Source: Phallusia mammillata
Lineage: Eukaryota > Chordata > Ascidiacea > Phlebobranchia > Ascidiidae
Direction of reading: 5' to 3'
DNA: 64,000 bases
Assembly (NCBI GenBank): GCA_003260075.1
Contig: QLIY01000178.1
Span: 124,001-188,000, forward strand
The notes beneath the pieces were generated by a model. That model worked only from the letters and a program-made list of their open reading frames with translations. It ran no database searches and had not been told where the DNA came from. Within the stretch, counting starts at the first letter, position 1, and every line of letters begins with the position of its first letter. The position numbers and the translations under genes were made by a program. Shown piece after piece: positions 58,680-64,000 of the stretch.

Positions 58680-61600
58680 ATGTCTGGAAATGTTGCCTCA
58701 GGTACAGTGAACCTAAGTGACCTTGAAGAGAGGCTAAAGAAGCTAGAAAGCAACTTTCAATCCAAGAAAAGACCTACCAACAAACTGGGACTTAACTTTG
58801 GTGCGCAACCAAATCATCCAACTGTCCCAGCCCAAAGACCTCAAAGTAAATTTTCAAAGTGTTTGAAAAAAGCTAATGTCATTTTTTTAGCTGTGAATAG
58901 TCCATTGTGTGTTCAGTAATGGTTGAACAAGTAATATATAAATACTATTTTACAGTGTCATTAAATTTCCAATCGTCTGCACCTGCATCGACTTTAAACT
59001 CCATGTCACAGCAGATGGCACAGCCAAGAAAAAAACAAATCTCTTTTTCTATTCCACCGCCGGAGAAAAGTCATGAAAGGTAATTGATACCTATATTGGT
59101 TATACATAGCCTAAGAATTGACAATACCTCAAATATTGTAATTATATAACACATGATCATACACATGCTATTTATGTCAGTTCTCCACATATCATGTTAC
59201 CCACATGTTTTGTTGACATTTTGCTAAAGATGGTTGTAACATTTCCAGGTATAGTAAATCATAAATGAGTAACAACAACCAAATATTACTGATTGTTTTT
59301 GTTAATGTATAGTTTTTATTTTTTGTTTTTGTCTGTTTGTAGTGAAAGAGTTAACCAAAGACTACAAGAAGTTTACCAACAAACTGGAAAACTGAGGATA
59401 GGTGGAAAAGTTTTACAGGCTCATGTCCATGAGTTTGATAATCTGGGGCAAATTGGAAGTGGCACCTGTGGCCAAGTGTACAAAATGAGATATAAACCTA
59501 TTTCTTATGTCATGGCTGTAAAGGTACAAACTGATTTACCTTTCCGTTATATGTTTGTTTATATATATCATTTGTATTCCTTAAAAAAATGCCCATTGTG
59601 AAGAACTTTCAGAACAGTAAAAATACATACATATTAGAACTTTTAAAATAAATCAAATTAGATTTTGTGTTGTGTTTTTTTGAATTCCTTGTGATTGCCA
59701 TCAGTGTATGGTTTAAATATACAACTATTATGTATATATGCTTATCTGTCATTTATCCATAACCTAGTTAACCTTGCACTTTTCTCAGCAAATGAATAGA
59801 TCTGGAAACAATGATGAACAGAAGCGAATTCTCATGGATCTGGATATTGTGCAAAAGAGCCATGATTGCCCCACAATAGTGACTTGTTTCGGAACCTTTG
59901 TGACAGAGGTAACAATTGACAAATCCCAGTGATTTTCACATCATTGATTTGTTCACTTTAATCACACAAACTATTTTTAAACATAACAGTGCAACAAAAA
60001 CTGTGATCCATCCTTAACTTATAGATCATTTACAATGAAAATCTTTACAATCAGGCTTTAAACTTTTGTAAAACCTTTAGTAGGTGTCATTAAAAACTGT
60101 AAAATGACTGACTAGTCCTGATGCAAACCTGACAAACCGTGAGTAATTGACTGTTTTATAGAGTTCTGTGTGGATTTGTATGGAGCTCATGGAAACCTGC
60201 TTTGAAAAGTTAAAAAAGCGAGTTCAGGGACCGATGCCCGAAGTTATTTTGGGCAAACTGACTGTTGCTGTAAGTGATTTACATGAAATGAAACTTGTGA
60301 CTAAATTGTTATACATGTGTGAAAAACACCTAAAAAGTAGTCATTGAAAAATCAATAAAAATTTGAGAAAAATAACAGTCCATATAGACGGAAAAAGCGC
60401 CATGTTGTATATGGCCCCTCATATCACTAATGATGGCATGAGCATTTACTGAAACGTTTGAATAATAAAGCATGCCGCTTTTTACATCCATTTGGGCCAA
60501 TATTTTCCTCAATAAACTTATGAACAGATCAGTGTATAGTGTATCAACTAACCGTTTTATAATTTTCTGGTTACTAGAAAAAATAGGCTTAAATGTTAAC
60601 ACTTTGTTTTCTAAATTTAAAGGTTTTTGCTTAACAAATAATGTACTGTACTTTGAAGGTTGTCCAAGCGCTTAATTACCTAAAGGAACAACACAACGTC
60701 ATACATCGCGATGTGAAACCGTCCAATATCCTCGTGGGTAACAATGGCGTCATCAAGCTGTGTGATTTCGGAATCAGTGGGCGACTTGTAGACTCGCAAG
60801 CAAAGACAAGAGCCGCTGGTTGCACAGCATACATGGCGGTACGAAAATGACATTAGTACTGCTTACTTCTTATATTTCAGTTTTGTTGTCCTAACTTGTG
60901 GGTTCCGTGAGAAAAACAAGGGGCCCACGCCAAAAGGAACCGAAAACGAACTTGCTCAAGACTGTTGTGCAAACACTCAGCCTGTGAACTTGGTTTTAGG
61001 CCAACTTTAATTGTAGACGCATGTTTTGTTGTCATTTTGTCAAGTTTCCTTACTTTGCCATTTTACTGAATAAGGTAAATTTTTATCCGAAAACACCAAT
61101 ATTATCTAAAAACAGGTGAGCGACATGGTTTCATTTCATAAAAAGTTTTTAAATACAACTTTTCTTATCGTCAGTAAACAAAAACAAAACCGTAAATATA
61201 AAGATTCAAAAGTTATGTATTGAAACGTTGCGAAAACGAACGCACTTCGCAGTATGGAGTGGCCAAAAAGTTACAAAGTTATTATTCAGATCCGTACTTA
61301 GTGTTCCCAACCAAAGAGTTTTTTTCAAATACCGCTCGATGTGAAAAAACTGTTTAAAACTGCTTTTCTTTTATTTGAACAGCCAGAACGAATCAGTCCT
61401 GACCCCAACCACCCGAACTACGATATTCGTGCCGACGTCTGGAGTTTAGGGATTTCCCTGGTAGAACTTGCCACCGGACGATTTCCCTACAGCGACTGTA
61501 AAACCGACTTCGAAATGCTGACCAAGATATTAGAACAGGAACCACCTTCTCTGCCGCCCGACAAGGGTTTTTCAATTCACTTCCAGAAGTTTGTTACTGC

Positions 61601-62154
61601 CTGGTAGGTTTCCATAACATCGACTCTGGTTAGATTATGTCATGTGATGTGATGTAAAATGCGAAACTATGCGGTGGTTGGATATACAAATCCGTTTAGT
61701 AACGCATTTAATTTAAAGTCAAATGAAGCAAAACTTTTAGACACTGGCTGTGTTTATTTTTTTTGTATAAAATGGAACTAATTTTACCTTTTAATTGTTG
61801 TTTGATTATATAGGCTATGCTATTCTTTAATGCATGCAACTTCCATATTTTCACAGCTGTACCAAAGACTACAGAAACAGACCTAAATACCGTGAACTTC
61901 TTGCCGACGAATTCGTAAAACGATTCATATTTGCCAATGTGGATGTCACCAAATGGTTGGGACAGATCCTCTATCCCCCAACGGGCACTACAGCTTTTCC
62001 AATTGCAAGGACTGCCAGTGGCAACGTTGTAAAACCTACAACAACCGACCCTTTTGCATTTGCTGCCGAAATCACACAAGCGCAATTTGCAAAACATGCT
62101 AGGACTCGTTCGTTAGACTTCAAAGATTTCAACAGAAAGCCTGGTACCAAGTGA
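58680..62154 (+). CDS. MAP2K7: Dual-specificity MAP kinase kinase 7 (MKK7)
   Basis: Eight exons: 58680-58845 (ATG), 58956-59079, 59343-59523, 59789-59908, 60162-60269, 60659-60838, 61383-61603 and 61857-62154 (TGA). They total 1398 bases, 465 residues. The N-terminus has a short Leu/Lys/Glu coiled-coil-like stretch ([14 protein letters not shown]). Kinase landmarks: P-loop GSGTCGQV from residue 135, lysine 157 (AVK), HRDVKPSN with Asp251, DFG at 269-271, and SQAKT with activation sites Ser279 and Thr283 kept. APE is met as PER after the exon 6/7 join. The C-terminal lobe has [20 protein letters not shown] and a DVD-type docking region ([19 protein letters not shown]). MKK7 phosphorylates and activates JNK. 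SGTCGQV and the SQAKT loop set it apart from MKK4, MKK3/6 and MEK1/2. Intron 5 holds a fold-back repeat. Confidence 0.97.
60343..60540. repeat. Fold-back (palindromic) family A repeat in MKK7 intron 5
   Basis: Left arm (from about 60347) and right arm (to about 60535) are inverted, diverged versions of one ~55-75 bp segment (GAAAAATAACAG.../ACGG AAAAAGCG). The right half matches family A copies in reverse. Likely two head-to-head repeat fragments. Confidence 0.5.
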
Positions 62155-63403
62155 TTGTCTTTCAGTCCGTGCGTCGAATCGTCGTTGAGATTTCAGCGCA
62201 TTTTAGCTTTCCATCAGTGTTTCTTAATATTTTTAGGAGGTTGATATAGCTGCTTTTATATGTCAAGTGTAATGTCTCTGTCCGTTGTTTGCACTCTTTG
62301 CGCTAATAAAAGTACTACCAACTTTCGAGAGTAAATGCAGTTCTCACAACAAAGATCTGTCTTGAATTTTTGTTCAGGATGCAAGGACCTGTAACTAGAG
62401 TTTTTGGCGGCCCAAGTCAACACAAAAAATCCCGTAGTTGGCTACGATCTTGCCACAATTGGCTACCCTTGAACATGCCCGATGTTTCGGACCATAATAA
62501 TTTTTTTGAAGATAAATCGAGAACAGCCGACGTAACTTTGCACAACGCCATTAGTATGTGTAATTAAACAACGTGGGAAAGGGCAGGTTAGTAACTGAAA
62601 TTAACTTGCGGTGGAACTGGATTCGCTTCGTTGACCAATCCAAATCGGACTTTGGACCTTGGCACAAAACATTCGGCACAGCAGATGGGAAAAGTTCTGT
62701 GTTAAATAATAGGTGAATGGTTGTAGGAAAGTGCAGAGTCATAATTTTGTCTTTTGCCCAATGCGGTCTTACAAATTTATTTAGCTTGGTTAATGTGTAA
62801 CTGCGCATAAGCACGCTGTTGCTACACCGTGTATAGCCTATACACGCACATCCGAATGTTCGACCGAGTTGAGAATTGAGATGGTATAGTGTAGTTAAAG
62901 TTAATCAACAAGTTTTGCAGAATAAGTCAATCAGCTAATTGACGTTTGTGGTCACCAACAAGCTATTTTTCAAAAAGAATGTTTTCCAGGCCCATTTTCT
63001 TTGTTAGGAAGTAATGTTGCAACTTTTACAATGCTTACACCAGTATCAATTGTTTTAAAATGAGCAAATCAGATAATAAGTGGTGGTTAGTAAATAACTA
63101 CATCGTGTTTCTCAATTCTAGTGACCGGTGATATGGTTGCAGGCATATTTGTATCGTCTAACCTTATTACTGTGACTCCAACTCTATTATTGTCATCAGT
63201 CATCTATCTATTGAAAATAAAAGTGTGGTTCAGTTATTTGTGTTCACTGTTCACACATAATTGCTAAAAATAAAACAGCCTGTATTAATTTATGTTATCA
63301 ATTTCGTTTTATTATAGTTTATTTTTTTTGTTACCATGATGCAATTTGTTTTTAGTTTTCTTAGAGAGCAATTACTATCTTTATTGAACTGCAAAATTTA
63401 AAG
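62155..63403. other. MKK7 3' UTR and CRAT upstream region
   Basis: 1.25 kb without a recognisable gene. An open frame at 62370-62567 follows the MKK7 poly(A) signal and resembles nothing known. The sequence before the CRAT ATG is AT-rich. Confidence 0.6.
62305..62310 (+). promoter_or_regulatory. Putative poly(A) signal of MKK7
   Basis: AATAAA about 150 bases after the stop codon. Confidence 0.55.
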
Positions 63404-64000
63404 ATGCTGTCTGCAAAACTAAAAATACAGTTGTTGAGAAACTGCATCCTCGGACTGCAGTCCCAGCTTTTATCAAAGTCGAGCTACATGCCGGGTCGCT
63501 TTTATAGCCACCAAGAAAGCCTCCCACATTTGCCTGTTCCTCAACTGCAGCAAACCTTGAAAAAATACTTAAAAACCATTAGGCCATTGGTGAATGATGC
63601 AGACTTTCAGAAGACACAAATTATAGTAGAGGAGTTTGGAAAGTCCAACGGATTGGGTGAGCAACTTCAAAAAGTTTTGGTAGAAAGAAGCAATGAGAAG
63701 GAAAACTGGCTCTCTGATTGGTGGTTGGAACAAGCATATCTTCTGTCTCGTGCCTCTGTAGTAATTTATTGCAGTCCCTCTGTATCATTTCCAAGATATA
63801 ACTTTCAGGGCACATTGGGTCAGGTTCAACAAGCAGCAAAGGTCATTTCTGCCATTCTTGACTACAAGATTGATATTGACAATGAAGCTCTTCCTGTTGA
63901 GAAATTGGGTGGAAAGCCACTTTGCATGGATCAGTACTATCGTGTTTTATCATCCTGCAGAATTCCTGGAACCGAAAAAGATGACATCAATTCTTTTTCA
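63404..64000 (+). CDS. CRAT: Carnitine O-acetyltransferase, 5' part (runs off the window)
   Basis: An uninterrupted 199-codon frame from the ATG at 63404 to the window end, with no intron in this part. It matches the N-terminal portion of the choline/carnitine acyltransferase family, closest to CRAT: LPHLPVPQLQQTLKKYL, ENWLSDWWLEQAYL, NEALPVEKLGGKPLCMDQYY and VLSSCRIPGTEKDD. The first ~25 residues are rich in Arg, Lys, Leu and Ser without acids, as in a mitochondrial targeting sequence. The enzyme reversibly moves acetyl groups between CoA and carnitine in mitochondria and peroxisomes. The catalytic histidine region lies beyond the window. Carnitine octanoyltransferase is an alternative, but the LPVEKLGGKPLCM stretch fits CRAT better. 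Confidence 0.9.
   Translation, partial: MLSAKLKIQLLRNCILGLQSQLLSKSSYMPGRFYSHQESLPHLPVPQLQQTLKKYLKTIRPLVNDADFQKTQIIVEEFGKSNGLGEQLQKVLVERSNEKENWLSDWWLEQAYLLSRASVVIYCSPSVSFPRYNFQGTLGQVQQAAKVISAILDYKIDIDNEALPVEKLGGKPLCMDQYYRVLSSCRIPGTEKDDINSFS

Overview
The window reads as animal genomic DNA: AT-rich, with GT-AG introns, single-copy metazoan genes cut into many short exons, and many short non-autonomous transposons. Protein similarity, gene compactness and the level of apparent allelic difference suggest a tunicate (ascidian, Ciona-like). The species call is inference. It is a draft assembly, with one 859-base N gap and three single Ns.

Layout. (1) 130-5626 (+): last ten coding exons of DIP2. 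(2) 6628-13557 (-): a complete four-exon NIP7, convergent with DIP2. Its third intron holds a ~5.1 kb inverted-repeat-bounded element (7015-12158) with 17 near-identical 134-bp repeats and the N gap. (3) 14920-31965 (+): a 15-exon BTB-BACK-kelch gene, ortholog of IVNS1ABP (NS1-BP). (4) 36955-39337 (+): an alpha-1,3-fucosyltransferase (GT10) whose second exon is broken in this assembly. (5) 40943-44575 (+): TFIIB. (6) 46683-55781 (+): whirlin, with two harmonin-N-like and three PDZ domains. (7) 58680-62154 (+): MAP2K7/MKK7. (8) 63404-64000 (+): 5' part of a carnitine O-acetyltransferase. All exon joins were made by hand; in the complete genes the coding length divides by three and the splice phases agree. 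For the fucosyltransferase this holds only when its duplicated segment is counted once.

The genes belong to unrelated pathways (DIP2 signalling/metabolism, 60S biogenesis, kelch adaptor, glycosylation, Pol II initiation, hair-cell/stereocilium-type scaffold, JNK signalling, acyl-carnitine metabolism). I see no operon or shared pathway logic.

The most striking large-scale pattern is artefact-like. About twenty times, a 57-376 bp block is followed by a pure G or C run of 10-13 bases and then by a second, slightly different copy of the same block. In the fucosyltransferase this puts an extra copy of 158 coding bases plus ten Cs inside an exon and shifts the frame; using the block once restores a full-length gene. 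The best explanation is two haplotype contigs abutted through spurious homopolymers. The strongest biological observation is the large inverted-repeat element with its homogenised 134-bp array inside the NIP7 intron. Several hAT-type miniature elements with 7-8/8 target-site duplications lie in introns and between genes.
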